Shown here piece after piece: positions 40,296-51,991 of a stretch of 64,000 nt of DNA. Under the pieces are notes generated by a model, which saw only the letters and a program-made list of their open reading frames with translations, did not search any database and was not told the DNA's origin. The first letter of the stretch is position 1; each line of letters begins with the position of its first letter. The position numbers and the translations under genes are program-made. The DNA comes from Tabrizicola sp. (GTDB lineage Bacteria > Pseudomonadota > Alphaproteobacteria > Rhodobacterales > Rhodobacteraceae): the NCBI RefSeq assembly GCF_030694085.1, contig NZ_JAUXZE010000071.1:122727-186726 (forward strand), read 5' to 3'.

Positions 40296-40510
40296 GCAAT
40301 CTGCCGTCCCTTTTCGTCATTATAACGACGCAACCGCGCATTTATATAGTTTTGTTCGGTGAAGTTGTAACCCATATGCGTCATCCTCGATTGCAGGAAA
40401 AGGGCGGTTCATACGCACCTGGCCTGGTTCACTTGAAACCACGCTGGTGCCCGATCCCATAGCTGCACGGGGAAGGGCGAAGCGTCTTGTTGGCAAAGGA
40501 AAATCGGCCG

Positions 40511-41656
40511 ATGGGACTCTCCAAGACAATCTGGTCCAACCCCACTGACTATCTGCGCAAAGAGCAGCCGGAAAACCCGGTGCTGTTCTTCGCCCCCTCG
40601 GCCGCGCAAGCCGCCGCGCGGCGGTTCATCGACGGCTTTCCGGGCCTCGTGACCTATGCGGTCAAGTCCAACCCCGGCGAAGCGATGGTGGAGAACCTGG
40701 CGGCAGCGGGCATCCGCGGCTTTGACTGCGCCTCGCCCTTCGAGATCGACCTGATCCGCCGTTTGGCCCCCGATGCGGCGATCCACTACAACAACCCGGT
40801 CCGCGCACGGCACGAGATCGAATATGCGGTGGCCCGCGGCGTGAAGTCCTACAGCGTCGATTCGAAGTCCGAGCTGGCGAAGCTGATCGAGATGGTTCCG
40901 GTCAAAGGCACCGAAATCAGCGTCCGCTTCAAGTTGCCGGTGGCCGGTGCCGCCTACAACTTCGGCGCCAAGTTCGGCGCGACGGTGGAACTGGCGGTGG
41001 AGCTTCTGCGCGACGTGGCGGCTGCAGGCTACATCCCTTCGATCACCTTCCACCCTGGCACGCAATGCACCGACCCCCATGCGTGGGAGGCCTATATCCG
41101 CGAGGCTGCCAACATCACCAAGGCGGCGGGCGTCAAGATCGCGCGGCTGAACGTCGGCGGCGGTTTCCCGAACCACCGGCTGCAGGCCGTGGTGCCGCAG
41201 ATCGAGGATACGTTCCAGCTGATCGACCGGGTCACGACCGAGGCTTTCGGTGCCGATCGTCCAGCCCTTATCTGCGAACCGGGCCGGGCGCTGTGCGGCG
41301 ACGCTTTCGCCTTGGCCGCCCGCGTCAAGGCGCTGCGCGATGGCAGCCACGTGTTCCTGAACGACGGCGTGTATGGCTCGCTCACCGAACTGCCGATGAT
41401 CGGCGTGATCGACCGGATCGAGGTGCTGACGGCCACGGGCGAGAAGCGGACCGGCGAACCCGTGCCGCGCATCGTCTTCGGGCCGACCTGCGATTCGGTC
41501 GACCGGCTCCCGGGGGAGATTCCGTTGCCGTCGGACCTTGCGGAAGGCGACTTCGTCGTCTGGCAGGGCATGGGGTCCTATTCCACGGTCACCAACACCC
41601 GGTTCAACGGTTTTGGCGAGCTGCAGATGGCAACAGTGCTAAGCCTGAAGCTCTGA
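40511..41656 (+). CDS. Type III PLP-dependent ornithine/diamino acid decarboxylase
   Basis: 381 residues, eukaryote-like alanine-racemase fold. PLP lysine in YAVKSNP, the phosphate-binding glycine loop LNVGGGFP, EPGRALCG, and the dimer-interface cysteine in FGPTCDSVD, all as in ornithine decarboxylase. The HPGTQC segment replaces the usual HVGSQ. It makes putrescine from ornithine, or may accept lysine. Start ATG 40511 after AAAGGA. With N-carbamoylputrescine amidase 1.3 kb downstream, two routes to putrescine lie together. Confidence 0.92.
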   Translation: MGLSKTIWSNPTDYLRKEQPENPVLFFAPSAAQAAARRFIDGFPGLVTYAVKSNPGEAMVENLAAAGIRGFDCASPFEIDLIRRLAPDAAIHYNNPVRARHEIEYAVARGVKSYSVDSKSELAKLIEMVPVKGTEISVRFKLPVAGAAYNFGAKFGATVELAVELLRDVAAAGYIPSITFHPGTQCTDPHAWEAYIREAANITKAAGVKIARLNVGGGFPNHRLQAVVPQIEDTFQLIDRVTTEAFGADRPALICEPGRALCGDAFALAARVKALRDGSHVFLNDGVYGSLTELPMIGVIDRIEVLTATGEKRTGEPVPRIVFGPTCDSVDRLPGEIPLPSDLAEGDFVVWQGMGSYSTVTNTRFNGFGELQMATVLSLKL

Positions 41657-41774
41657 CTGTTTGAAATCCACGTGACAACGCTGCGCCCGGCTGGACAAAA
41701 TCTGTCGGGCGCTTAGCGTTTGTGAAAGTGGTTACCCCGCACGCTTCGGGGCCAGAGTTCACCAAGGAGGGCCG

Positions 41775-42848
41775 ATGCGCCTTCTGGATCGCCTTCGCAG
41801 CTTCTTCCGCCGGACCGTCGAGCCCGTGGTGGAGCCGGCGCCTGCGCCCGAGCCGGGCCGTGTGCGCGGGGTTGTCGATCATGTCGTCATCCTGGACGGC
41901 ACGATGTCCAGCCTTGAGCCGGGGAGGGAAGGGAACGCTGGCCTTCTGTTCCTGCTCTTGAAGGAGATGGGGCACCACGCCAACCGCCGACTTTACTATG
42001 AGCCGGGGATGCAGTGGGAAGGCTGGCTGCGGGGGCTGGCGCTGATCGAGGGGCGGGGGATCTCGCCGCAGATCCAGCGGGCCTATGGCTGGCTTGCGTC
42101 GGGCTACCGCGAGGGGGATCGGATCTATCTCTTCGGCTATTCGCGCGGGGCCTATGCCGTGCGCTCGCTTGCAGGTGTGATCGACCGGGTCGGCCTGCTG
42201 AAACGCGACCACGCGACGGAGCGGGCGGTGCGGTTGGCGTGGCGACATTATGAGCGGGGAGCTGACAGCCCGGCGGCGCGCGCCTTTGTCCGTCGCTTCT
42301 GCCATGACGAGGTCCCGATCGAGATGGTCGGGGTCTGGGATACGGTGAAGGCGCTGGGGGTGCGGTTGCCGCTGCTGTGGATGTTCGCCCAGGACCGGCA
42401 GGGGTTCCACAGCCACCACCTTGGCCCCTCGATCCGCCACGGCTATCACGCGCTGGCGCTGCACGAGACGCGCGAGGCCTTTGCCCCGGTCCTGTGGGAG
42501 TGTCCGCCTGGCTGGGAAGGCAACGTGGAACAGGTCTGGTTCCGGGGCGCGCATGGCGACGTTGGCGGGCAGATCGGCGACTTTGCGGCCGCGCGGCCCC
42601 TGGCGAACATCCCGCTGACCTGGATGCTGGAACGCGCCGAGGCGCTGGGGCTTTCACTTCCTGAAAGTTGGCGCGCGCGGTATCCTTGCGACCCCGAGGC
42701 GCCGATGGTCGGCACCTGGAAAAGCTGGGGCAGGGCGTTCCTGCTGCGCCGCAGCCGCGTGGTGGGTCTGGACAGGTCAGAGCGGCTGCATCCAACGGCC
42801 CTTGGCGCGGCCGAGGGGCGCTGGCCCAGCGAGCAACCGGCGGAATAG
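41775..42848 (+). CDS. DUF2235 alpha/beta hydrolase
   Basis: 357 residues. DUF2235 proteins are lipase-like and include type VI phospholipase effectors (Tle1). Visible: ILDGTMSS near the N-terminus, the nucleophile elbow GYSRGAY, Asp in VGVWDTVKALG and a later HGDVGG histidine. No secretion-system genes, signal peptide or immunity gene are nearby, so a cytosolic hydrolase is as likely as an effector. ATG follows AAGGAGG. Sits between the decarboxylase and aguB. Confidence 0.82.
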   Translation: MRLLDRLRSFFRRTVEPVVEPAPAPEPGRVRGVVDHVVILDGTMSSLEPGREGNAGLLFLLLKEMGHHANRRLYYEPGMQWEGWLRGLALIEGRGISPQIQRAYGWLASGYREGDRIYLFGYSRGAYAVRSLAGVIDRVGLLKRDHATERAVRLAWRHYERGADSPAARAFVRRFCHDEVPIEMVGVWDTVKALGVRLPLLWMFAQDRQGFHSHHLGPSIRHGYHALALHETREAFAPVLWECPPGWEGNVEQVWFRGAHGDVGGQIGDFAAARPLANIPLTWMLERAEALGLSLPESWRARYPCDPEAPMVGTWKSWGRAFLLRRSRVVGLDRSERLHPTALGAAEGRWPSEQPAE

Positions 42849-42909
42849 GACTTCAAGCCGCCTGCTCCGCCCCCTAGTCTGAACCGACATCGCTGCATCG
42901 AGGCCCGCT

Positions 42910-43782
42910 ATGAGATCCGTCACCGTCGCCGCCACCCAGTTTGCCTGCACCTGGGACCTGCCCGCCAACGCCGACCGCGCCGAGGCGCTGGTTCGCGAGG
43001 CGGCCGCACAGGGCGCTTTGGTCGTGCTGATCCAGGAGCTTTTCGCAGCCCCCTATTTCTGTATCGAGCAGCATCCGAAGTATTTCGATCTGGCCGCACC
43101 GCTTGCCGGTCACCCGCTGGTCGCCCGTTTCGCCGCGCTGGCGCGCGAGTTGGGAGTGGTGATCCCGGTCAGCGTCTTCGAACGCGCGGGTCAGGCCTTC
43201 TTCAATTCGGTCGCGATGGTCGATGCGGATGGGAGTGTCCTGGGTGTCTACCGGAAAAGCCACATCCCGCAGGGGCCGGGGTATGAGGAGAAATACTACT
43301 TCTCGCCCGGGGACACCGGATTTCGGGTCTGGGACACGGCATACTGCCGGATTGGAGTGGGCATCTGCTGGGACCAGTGGTTTCCAGAATCCGCGCGGGC
43401 GATGGCTTTGCAGGGGGCAGAGGTAATCATGTATCCGACCGCCATCGGGTCCGAGCCGCCCGCGCCCGGCTATGACAGCCAGCCGCATTGGGAGAGGGTT
43501 CAGCGTGGCCACGCGGCAGCCAATCTGGTGCCGGTGGTCGCCTCGAACCGGATTGGGGTGGAGGTGGCACCGGACGGGCGCGAGGTGACGTTCTATGGCT
43601 CATCCTTCATCAGCGACCACACCGGGCAACTGGTCGCGAAGGCCGATCGGGAGTCGGAAGGAGTGATTGTCCACCAGTTCGACCTTGACGCGATTGCGGC
43701 GCTGCGGGCGAGCTGGGGCCTGTTCCGCGACCGGCGGCCCGAGTTGTATAGAGCCGTCGGTACGCTGGACGGTCAGGCATGA
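42910..43782 (+). CDS. aguB: N-carbamoylputrescine amidase
   Basis: 290 residues of the nitrilase superfamily with the catalytic triad Glu43 (IQELF), Lys116 (YRKSHIP) and Cys153 (ICWDQWFPE). The segment GPGYEEKYYFSPGDTGF is specific for AguB, which turns N-carbamoylputrescine into putrescine, CO2 and ammonia, the last step of the agmatine route. No agmatine deiminase gene is in the window. Near the ornithine decarboxylase gene. Confidence 0.93.
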   Translation: MRSVTVAATQFACTWDLPANADRAEALVREAAAQGALVVLIQELFAAPYFCIEQHPKYFDLAAPLAGHPLVARFAALARELGVVIPVSVFERAGQAFFNSVAMVDADGSVLGVYRKSHIPQGPGYEEKYYFSPGDTGFRVWDTAYCRIGVGICWDQWFPESARAMALQGAEVIMYPTAIGSEPPAPGYDSQPHWERVQRGHAAANLVPVVASNRIGVEVAPDGREVTFYGSSFISDHTGQLVAKADRESEGVIVHQFDLDAIAALRASWGLFRDRRPELYRAVGTLDGQA

Positions 43783-43851
43783 ACTCGTCGGTTGCTTCGC
43801 GTCGCTCCGAGAAGGCGCCCGACGGCTGTAGAGCAGCGACGGGATGACCAG

Positions 43852-44475
43852 TCAGGCGGCCTTCAGCGTGTCCGCCATCTGGTGATTGCGGTCGCGGTGC
43901 CCGGCCTCGTCGGCGCGGACGGCGATGACAACGTCGCGCAGGCGGGCAGCCTGGGGCAGGTGCCAGTAGTCGATGGCGATCTGCGGGGCCGCGATGTTCT
44001 GGACATGGCCCGCTTCGATCTGAGCGAGGTATTGGGTGTAGCTGACGACTGCCTCTTCTTCGAGATAGCCCACGATCCGGTGCGCAATTCGGGGGGTGAA
44101 GAGGTAGAGCCAGAAGTAGGCGTTATAGAAGATCGCCTGGCCGATCATGATGACCGCCCTCTCGAACCGCGAGGGCTGGGCGACGTGGATGAAGGTCATC
44201 AGGTGCATCCGTTCGTTGTCAGCCTCTTCCAGCAGTTCCCTGATCCAGCCCTGGTCGTCCCGGATGTGACGCAGCGCCTTCAGGTGCTGAAGCAGCCCAC
44301 CCACCATCCCCGGCACCGCGGCGATGGTTTCCAGCACGACCGCGCGGTGGCCGTAGCGTTTGGAGAAAAAGGCGTCTGCGAAGAGACGCATGATTTTCAC
44401 CGTCCTCAGCGCCACCCGGTCGCCAAGGCTTTCAGGCCGGTGATGGGCCTTCAGGTCGATGTAGGTGTCCTTCAT
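43852..44475 (-). CDS. aox: Alternative oxidase (cyanide-insensitive ubiquinol oxidase)
   Basis: 207 residues. All di-iron ligand motifs are present: LET (Glu49), NERMH (Glu88, His91), LEEEA (Glu140) and RADEAGH (Glu190, His193). The protein is a monotopic inner-membrane enzyme reducing O2 to water with ubiquinol and pumping no protons. Start at 44475 after GAGGAG. Bacterial AOX is shorter than the plant enzyme and lacks its regulatory cysteine N-terminus, as here. Convergent with aguB; a link to polyamines is not evident. Confidence 0.93.
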   Translation of the reverse strand: MKDTYIDLKAHHRPESLGDRVALRTVKIMRLFADAFFSKRYGHRAVVLETIAAVPGMVGGLLQHLKALRHIRDDQGWIRELLEEADNERMHLMTFIHVAQPSRFERAVIMIGQAIFYNAYFWLYLFTPRIAHRIVGYLEEEAVVSYTQYLAQIEAGHVQNIAAPQIAIDYWHLPQAARLRDVVIAVRADEAGHRDRNHQMADTLKAA

Positions 44476-44568
44476 GGGGATACTCCTCAGGGAAAGCACA
44501 ACCCTGATATGGGATGTTCCCGACGAAAAACTTCAGGTTTCCGCTGCGGCGTGACCGCGCAGCAAAAA

Positions 44569-44586
44569 GCCGCCCCGGAGGGCGGC
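44569..44586 (-). terminator. Intrinsic terminator of gltA
   Basis: On the minus strand GCCGCCC pairs with GGGCGGC around the loop TCCG, followed by five T. It begins 20 bases past the gltA stop. Confidence 0.85.
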
Positions 44587-44606
44587 CCTTGACGTCTGCG
44601 GGCGCG

Positions 44607-45896
<1,290 letters not shown>

Positions 45897-45990
45897 GGTG
45901 CTCCCCGGTCATGGCGGTCGTCCCTGGCAGGGGCGGCCATTGGCTATCCTGCACCCCGGCTGGGGTGGGTTCAAGGCCGGGGGGCGCACT

Positions 45991-47394
45991 TCACAAAGCG
46001 GCGTCCGACAGCCTGGCGACGGTTTCTTCCCGACCGATGGTTAGCATCATGTCGTAAACCGAAGGTGTAACAGTTCGTCCCGCAAGGGCCGCGCGCAGGG
46101 GTGCTGCAAGCTTGCCGAACCCGATGCCGTTTTCCGCGGCAATGCCGGTCAGGATGGGCTCAAGCGCCTCTTTCGTCCAGTTAGCACTATGCAGGCGCGG
46201 CGTCAACGATTTCAGTATACCACGGGATACCGTATCCAGCGCCTCGTCGGCCTTCGCATCCCGCGCTATGGGTCGTGAAACCATCAGGAACGCCGCTTTA
46301 TCAATAAGTTCCGGGAAGGTCTTCGCAGATGACTTGAGGAAGGACAGAGCCTGTTTCATCAGGCTTACCTGCCCTTCAGTCAGCGCAGGACGGCCCGCAG
46401 CGGTCAGGTAGGCCTGCAATTCATGCAGCAGTGCGGCATCCTCGGCCATTGCCATGTGGTGCCCGCAGGTGTTTTCCAGCTTCTTGAAGTCCAGCCGTGC
46501 CGGAGCGCGACCGATTCCCGACAGGTCGAACATCTTCATCGCCTCGTCCGAGGTGAAGATCTCGGCATCGCCATGCGCCCAGCCCAGCCGGGTCAGATAG
46601 TTGCGCATCCCCGCTGCGGGGTATCCCATCGCCTGATACTCCTCGACCCCCGTGGCCCCGTGGCGTTTCGAGAGCTTCTTGCCGTCTGGCCCGTGGATCA
46701 GCGGGATATGCGCCCAGACCGGCACGGTCCATCCCATCGCGTCATAGACCATCTGCTGTCGCGCGGCGTTGTTCAGGTGGTCGTCGCCGCGGATCACATG
46801 GGTCACGCCCATGTCGTGATCGTCGACCACCACGGCCAGCATGTAGACGGGCGTCCCGTCCGAGCGCAGGACAATCATGTCGTCCAGCGTCTCATTCTTG
46901 ATGACCACGCGCCCCTGGACCTGGTCCTCGATGACGGTTTCGCCGGTGCGGGGCGCCTTCATGCGGATGGCGTAGGGCGCATCGGGATAGGTCGCTGGAT
47001 CGGCGTCGCGCCAGGGGCTGATGAAGACCGCATAGCTTGCGCCCGCAGCCTCTTGCGCGGCGCGGAAGGCGGCGATTTCTTCCTGTGTCGAGAAGCACTT
47101 GTAGGCTGTTCCTCGCGCCAGCATCTCGCGCGCCACCTCGGCATGGCGATCCTTCCGGGCGAACTGGCTGACGACTTCGCCGTCCCAGTCGAGGCCCAGC
47201 CAGGTCAGGCCGCGCAGGATCGCTGCGGTCGCTTCCGGGGTCGAGCGTTCGCGGTCGGTATCCTCGATCCTGAGGAGGAACTTGCCGCCGCGGCCGCGCG
47301 CGTAAAGCCAGTTGAACAAAGCCGTCCGTCCGCCGCCGATGTGCAGATACCCGGTGGGCGAGGGCGCGAAGCGGGTGACGACGGGGATGGACAT
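45991..47394 (-). CDS. gltX: Glutamyl-tRNA synthetase
   Basis: 467 residues. Class I signatures: HIGGG in [17 protein letters not shown] and KLSKRHG. Charges tRNA-Glu, and in many alphaproteobacteria also tRNA-Gln as the first step of the amidotransferase route. Start at 47394 ([13 protein letters not shown]). The 3' third (about 46150-46450) is visibly less GC-rich than the rest. Divergent from comEC, whose likely start is 78 bases away. Confidence 0.97.
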   Translation of the reverse strand: MSIPVVTRFAPSPTGYLHIGGGRTALFNWLYARGRGGKFLLRIEDTDRERSTPEATAAILRGLTWLGLDWDGEVVSQFARKDRHAEVAREMLARGTAYKCFSTQEEIAAFRAAQEAAGASYAVFISPWRDADPATYPDAPYAIRMKAPRTGETVIEDQVQGRVVIKNETLDDMIVLRSDGTPVYMLAVVVDDHDMGVTHVIRGDDHLNNAARQQMVYDAMGWTVPVWAHIPLIHGPDGKKLSKRHGATGVEEYQAMGYPAAGMRNYLTRLGWAHGDAEIFTSDEAMKMFDLSGIGRAPARLDFKKLENTCGHHMAMAEDAALLHELQAYLTAAGRPALTEGQVSLMKQALSFLKSSAKTFPELIDKAAFLMVSRPIARDAKADEALDTVSRGILKSLTPRLHSANWTKEALEPILTGIAAENGIGFGKLAAPLRAALAGRTVTPSVYDMMLTIGREETVARLSDAAL

Positions 47395-47471
47395 GACGGC
47401 GTTAACCTTTCGGAAACCAAGAGCGGCGTAGGCTTGGCGTGGGTTTAGGCAATCGTGGGGTTGGAAACAAG

Positions 47472-49583
47472 GTGGCCCCCGTACAGACGATCTCAAGGCT
47501 GATCCTTGCGCCGCTGGAGGCGCTGCAGACGGCGCGAGGGATGCTTTTTCCCTGGATCGCCGTGCTGATCGGCTGCGGCATCGGCATCTGGTTCACGGTG
47601 GAGGGCGAGCCGGAAGCCGGAAGCTACGCGCTGGCCGCGCTGCTGGTGGCCGGGGGTCTGGGGCTTGGCTGGTGGTTCCCGCTTGCGCGGCCCCTTGGTC
47701 TTGCCGTGGCAGCCCTTGCGGTCGGCTGGATCGCGGCAGGCGTCCGCGCTCATTCGCTGGATGCCCCGATGCTGACCTTCCGCTACTATGGCCCGGTCGA
47801 GGGGCGGATCGTCGAGATCGACCGTTCGCAATCCGATGCCCTCCGCCTGACGCTGGATCAGGTCGTGTTGCAGGACGTCTCGCCCGAGCGCACTCCGGCA
47901 CGGGTCCGCGTCTCCTTGCAGGGCGAGCAGGACTGGCTGAAACCCGCGCCCGGCCAGGTGGTGATCCTGACCGCGAACCTTGCAGCCCCGGACGGCCCAG
48001 TCGAACCTGGTGCCTTTGACTTTCGCCGCATGGCCTTCTTCGACCAGCTGGGCGGCGTCGGCTATACCCGCACGCCCGTCCTCTTGCTCGAGGAACCCAA
48101 GGACGGCGCGTTGCCAATCGACCGGCTGCGGACCTGGCTGACGCAAGGTATGCTGGCGCATATGGATGGCCAGCCGGGGGCTTTCGCGGCGGGGGCGATG
48201 ACAGGGGACCGCAGCGCAATCACCGAGGACACGGTGCAGGCGCTGCGGGATTCATCGCTGGCGCACCTTCTGGCGATTTCGGGAATGAACATGGCGTTCC
48301 TGACCGGCTTCGTCTTCGCGCTGTTCCGCTATGGATTGGCGCTGATCCCCTTCATTGCCTTGCGGGTGAACACCAAGAAGGTCGCAGCGGTGGTCAGCCT
48401 GGGGGTGGCGTTGTTCTACCTGCTTCTGTCCGGTGCGAACGTGGCGACGGAACGCGCCTTCATCATGATCTCGGTGATGCTTGGTGCGGTCCTGCTGGAC
48501 CGCCGCGCCCTGACGCTGCGGTCGGTGGCGGTGGCGGCGATGATCCTGCTTTTGTTCAAGCCCGAAAGCCTGCTGGAACCCGGCTTCCAGATGTCCTTTG
48601 CCGCCACCATTGCGCTGATCGTGGGCTTTGCGGCGTTGGACGGCAGCATCTACCGTCAGCGCATCCCGCGCTGGATGATGCCGGTGTTCACGCTGGTTCT
48701 GTCCTCATTGATCGGGGGCCTGTCGACGGCACCCTATGCGGCGGCCCATTTCAACCGGTTCACGGATTACGGTCTTCTGGCCAACGTGCTGACCGTCCCG
48801 GTGATGGGCGCGGTGATCATGCCGGCGGGGGCGGTCGCGGCACTGCTTGCCCCAGTCGGCCTTGCCTGGCTGCCGCTCTGGTTCATGGAACAGGGCGCGC
48901 GCTGGATTCTGTTTGTGGCGCACTGGATCGCCGGGCTGGAGGGGGCGGTGACCGCGATCCCCGCGCCGGGACCTTGGGTGCTGCCACTTTTCACACTGGG
49001 GGCGATCTGGCTGATCCTCTGGCGCGGCAGGGTGCAGGCTTTTGGTCTGGTTCTGGTCTTGGCGGCGTTCGGCATCTGGGGGATGGCGGATCGACCGGTG
49101 CTGCTGGTGTCGGGTGACGGGCGTCTTCTTGGCCTTGAAGGGCCGGAGGGGCGGGCGCTGTCGGCTCCGAAAGGCGGCGGCTTTGCGGCGGAGAACTGGT
49201 TGCAGAATGATGGCGACCTTGCCGAACAGCCTCAGGCCGCCGAGCGTCCGGGCTTTGTCGGGCCGAAGGGCGAACGCTGGTTCGACCTTGGCGGCCTCAG
49301 GGCCGTGGCGCTGTCGGGCAAGGGAGCCGAGGCGAAGCTGGCCGATGTCTGCCCCAGGGCCGACCTGGTGATCCTTGCGGCGAAGGTGGAGGCCGGACCG
49401 CCCGGCTGTCCGCTGATCGAGCAGGCTTTGCTGTTGCAGACCGGGCCGCTTGCCATCTGGCTGGAGAGCGACCAGCTGCGGATCGAGCGGACAAAGGGGG
49501 CGAGCCGTCTCTGGTCGCCCCGGTCGCGTTACGTCGACCTGCCGGACCTGTCGGCCAAGTCGCTTGCGTCGGCTTCTCAGTAG
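47472..49583 (+). CDS. comEC: ComEC/Rec2-family competence membrane protein
   Basis: About 703 residues. N-terminal helices and DUF4131 region to about 240, then the Competence domain with [19 protein letters not shown], the family's hallmark, and about ten helices. In competent bacteria ComEC carries single-stranded DNA across the inner membrane. The C-terminal soluble part lacks the metallo-beta-lactamase HxHxDH motif. Start GTG 47472 is a guess; GTG 47439 is also in frame. Its 3' end overlaps the convergent lexA by seven bases. Confidence 0.87.
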   Translation: MAPVQTISRLILAPLEALQTARGMLFPWIAVLIGCGIGIWFTVEGEPEAGSYALAALLVAGGLGLGWWFPLARPLGLAVAALAVGWIAAGVRAHSLDAPMLTFRYYGPVEGRIVEIDRSQSDALRLTLDQVVLQDVSPERTPARVRVSLQGEQDWLKPAPGQVVILTANLAAPDGPVEPGAFDFRRMAFFDQLGGVGYTRTPVLLLEEPKDGALPIDRLRTWLTQGMLAHMDGQPGAFAAGAMTGDRSAITEDTVQALRDSSLAHLLAISGMNMAFLTGFVFALFRYGLALIPFIALRVNTKKVAAVVSLGVALFYLLLSGANVATERAFIMISVMLGAVLLDRRALTLRSVAVAAMILLLFKPESLLEPGFQMSFAATIALIVGFAALDGSIYRQRIPRWMMPVFTLVLSSLIGGLSTAPYAAAHFNRFTDYGLLANVLTVPVMGAVIMPAGAVAALLAPVGLAWLPLWFMEQGARWILFVAHWIAGLEGAVTAIPAPGPWVLPLFTLGAIWLILWRGRVQAFGLVLVLAAFGIWGMADRPVLLVSGDGRLLGLEGPEGRALSAPKGGGFAAENWLQNDGDLAEQPQAAERPGFVGPKGERWFDLGGLRAVALSGKGAEAKLADVCPRADLVILAAKVEAGPPGCPLIEQALLLQTGPLAIWLESDQLRIERTKGASRLWSPRSRYVDLPDLSAKSLASASQ

Positions 49584-50263
49584 CTGCGGATCAGCCCGAC
49601 GAGACGACCCTGCACCTTGACCAGGTGATCGGGGAACACCCGCGTCTCGTAGGCCGGGTTGGCGGCTTCCAGCGCGATCATGTTACCGCGGCGGCGGTAG
49701 CGTTTCAGGGTCGCCTCGTGATCTTCGACCAGCGCCACGACGATATCGCCGTTTTCGGCGGTAGCTTGTTCGCGGATCACCACGATGTCGCCATCATTGA
49801 TACCGGCCTCGATCATGGAATCGCCTTTGACTTCAAGCGCATAGTGCTGGCCGTTGCCCGACAGCATCGAACCGGGCACCGCGATGTGGTGCGACACTTC
49901 CGAGATTGCTTCGATCGGGACACCCGCTGCAATGCGGCCCATGACCGGCAGTTCCATCGCGTGAACGGCGGAAATCGGCATCGCCCCGCGCGGCGGATCG
50001 ACCTTGTCGCCCACAATCAGCTTGGGGCTGAAACCAGGTTTCTCCATCGCTTCGGGCAGCTTCACGATTTCCAGCGCGCGGGCGCGGTGGGCGAGGCGGC
50101 GGATGAATCCGCGTTCTTCCAGCGCGGTGATCAGCCGGTGGATGCCCGACTTCGACCGCAGGTCCAGCGCATCCTTCATTTCATCGAAGGATGGCGGCAC
50201 CCCGTCGCGGTCCATCCGCGTCTTGATGAAGTCCAGAAGTTCCAACTGCTTGCGTGTCAGCAC
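49577..50263 (-). CDS. lexA: LexA SOS repressor
   Basis: 228 residues. Winged helix [16 protein letters not shown] to [10 protein letters not shown]; self-cleavage site Ala113-Gly114 (RIAAGVP); Ser149 (KGDSM) and Lys187 (LKRYR) form the dyad. Binds SOS boxes until RecA filaments trigger cleavage. Start GTG 50263 after GGGAG. An SOS box lies 34 bases upstream, so it is autoregulated, although moeA precedes it on the same strand by 79 bases. Confidence 0.96.
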   Translation of the reverse strand: MLTRKQLELLDFIKTRMDRDGVPPSFDEMKDALDLRSKSGIHRLITALEERGFIRRLAHRARALEIVKLPEAMEKPGFSPKLIVGDKVDPPRGAMPISAVHAMELPVMGRIAAGVPIEAISEVSHHIAVPGSMLSGNGQHYALEVKGDSMIEAGINDGDIVVIREQATAENGDIVVALVEDHEATLKRYRRRGNMIALEAANPAYETRVFPDHLVKVQGRLVGLIRSY

Positions 50264-50296
50264 GGGGCTTACTCCCACATCATGCGTTTTCACAAT

Positions 50297-50311
50297 GTTC
50301 TGCCCGTGTTC
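50297..50311. promoter_or_regulatory. LexA-binding SOS box upstream of lexA
   Basis: GTTC-TGCCCGT-GTTC matches the alphaproteobacterial direct-repeat SOS box GTTC-N7-GTTC exactly. It lies between moeA and lexA and marks an internal promoter for lexA. Confidence 0.9.
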
Positions 50312-50342
50312 CCGGTTTGTGTCAAGAAATATCCACAGGCGT

Positions 50343-51512
50343 CTAAAGCGGCAGATAGGGAACCGTGTCGCCGGCGTGACAGGCAGGTGCGTCGATGGGG
50401 CGGAGCAGCAGGGCATCGGCCTGGCCGAGGATCGACAAAAGTGCAGAGTCCTGACGGTCGAAGGGGGCGATTCCGGGCAGCCCGTCACCGGGAAGAAGTC
50501 GCGCCCGCATGTAGTGCGCGCGCGGCCCGTTGGCGGGGAGGTCTGTGGTCAATCGAGCCTGCAGGTATTGTGGCGCGGCATCGGGACGGCCCAGCAGGGC
50601 GCGGACCATTGGCAAGAGGAAGAGATGCCCGCAGACGATGGCGCTGACCGGGTTTCCCGGCAGGCCCAGCATCGGCACGCCGTTCAGCCGCCCCGCCATC
50701 AGGGGCTTGCCGGGACGCAATGCCAGCTTCCAGAAGCTGTGCTCAAGCCCTGCGACGCGGCCGACAAGATCGTGGTCCCCCACCGATGCACCGCCGATGG
50801 TGACGATCAGGTCGGCATCGTCGGCAAGGCCAAGGACGGTTGCAAGTTCCGCCTCGGTGTCCCGCGCGATAGGAAGCAGGCGGGAGAGACCGCCTTCGGC
50901 CTCGATCATCGCCTGCAGCGCAAAGCTGTTCGAGGCGTTGATCTGGTCGGGGCGGGGGTCTTCGCCGGGCATGACCAACTCGTCCCCCGTAGCCACGATC
51001 GCGACCACCGGGCGGCGGGTTGCCTGCACGGCGGGAATGTTCATCGCGGCGAGAAGGGCAAGGTCATTGGGGCGCAGACGGCGGGGGGAGAGGCTGTCTC
51101 CGGCGCGAAAATCCTGGCCCTGCGGGCGGATGTGCGGGCCTGCGTCCAGCCCGTCCTTCAGGAGGATCCGGTCGTCGAGCCGGACCACATCTTCCTGGAT
51201 GATGACCCGCGTCGCACCGCGCGGCACGGGGGCGCCAGTGAAGATGCGCACGGCCTGGCCGGGGCCGACCTCGCCGCCGAAAGCATGACCAGCCCCCGCT
51301 TCGCCGATGACGACGAAGTTGTCATCCGGCCCGGGATTGCCCTGCACGGCATAGCCGTCCATCGCCGAGGCCGGAAAGGGTGGCTGGTCGCGCTTGGCGA
51401 CTGCAGGCCTGCACATCCAGCGGCCAGCCGCCTGGGCAAGCGGAACAACCTCCGGTGAAAGCGGCGCGACAAGGGCCAGGCAACGAGCAAGTGCCTCTTC
51501 GACCGAGATCAT
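50343..51512 (-). CDS. moeA: Molybdopterin molybdenumtransferase
   Basis: 389 residues. Inserts molybdate into adenylylated molybdopterin. Blocks present: [14 protein letters not shown], the [13 protein letters not shown] motif that binds the substrate, and [14 protein letters not shown] overlaps the moaC stop by one base (TGATG). Part of trpGDC-moaC-moeA-lexA. Confidence 0.96.
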   Translation of the reverse strand: MISVEEALARCLALVAPLSPEVVPLAQAAGRWMCRPAVAKRDQPPFPASAMDGYAVQGNPGPDDNFVVIGEAGAGHAFGGEVGPGQAVRIFTGAPVPRGATRVIIQEDVVRLDDRILLKDGLDAGPHIRPQGQDFRAGDSLSPRRLRPNDLALLAAMNIPAVQATRRPVVAIVATGDELVMPGEDPRPDQINASNSFALQAMIEAEGGLSRLLPIARDTEAELATVLGLADDADLIVTIGGASVGDHDLVGRVAGLEHSFWKLALRPGKPLMAGRLNGVPMLGLPGNPVSAIVCGHLFLLPMVRALLGRPDAAPQYLQARLTTDLPANGPRAHYMRARLLPGDGLPGIAPFDRQDSALLSILGQADALLLRPIDAPACHAGDTVPYLPL

Positions 51513-51991
51513 CAGAGCGCCTCGTAACGGCCTGTTTTACCGCCGTCTTTCAGGATCAGTCGAACCCCGTCGATCACCATCGATTTCTCCACCGCCTTGA
51601 CCATGTCATAGACGGTCAGCGCTGCGACCGAGACGGCAGTCAGCGCCTCCATCTCGACCCCGGTCTGGCCCGAGGTCTTGACCGTGGCCTCGATCCTGAC
51701 GCCGGGCAGGGCGGGGTCGGCGGTCAGCTCCAGCGCGACCTTGGTGATCGGCAGGGGATGGCAGAGCGGGATGAGGTCGGCCGTCTTCTTGGCCGCCATG
51801 ATCCCTGCCAGCCGCGCGACCGACAGGACATCCCCCTTTTTCGCCCGGCCTTCGGTGATCAGCGCCAAGGTCTCGGCTGTCATCCGCACGGCGCCCACCG
51901 CCACTGCGACGCGGTCGGTCACCGGCTTGCCCGAGACGTCGACCATATGGGCCTGGCCCTGGTCGTCGAAATGCGAGAGCCCGGAAGTCAC
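51512..51991 (-). CDS. moaC: Cyclic pyranopterin monophosphate synthase
   Basis: 159 residues. Acts with MoaA in the first step of molybdenum cofactor synthesis. Conserved [13 protein letters not shown] and [23 protein letters not shown], with catalytic Lys in the latter's following segment. GTG start at 51991 overlaps the trpC stop (GTGA). Confidence 0.96.
   Translation of the reverse strand: MTSGLSHFDDQGQAHMVDVSGKPVTDRVAVAVGAVRMTAETLALITEGRAKKGDVLSVARLAGIMAAKKTADLIPLCHPLPITKVALELTADPALPGVRIEATVKTSGQTGVEMEALTAVSVAALTVYDMVKAVEKSMVIDGVRLILKDGGKTGRYEAL

Noticed and set aside
41678..41722. Possible terminator after the decarboxylase gene (GCGCCCG and CGGGCGC)
   Set aside because: The loop is about 16 bases and no real T run follows, so an intrinsic terminator is not supported.
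43783..43851. A fourth copy of the post-stop inverted repeat beside the alternative oxidase gene
   Set aside because: It begins CTCGTCGG and abuts a stop codon, but the pairing is weak and the similarity short, so it is not listed as a repeat.
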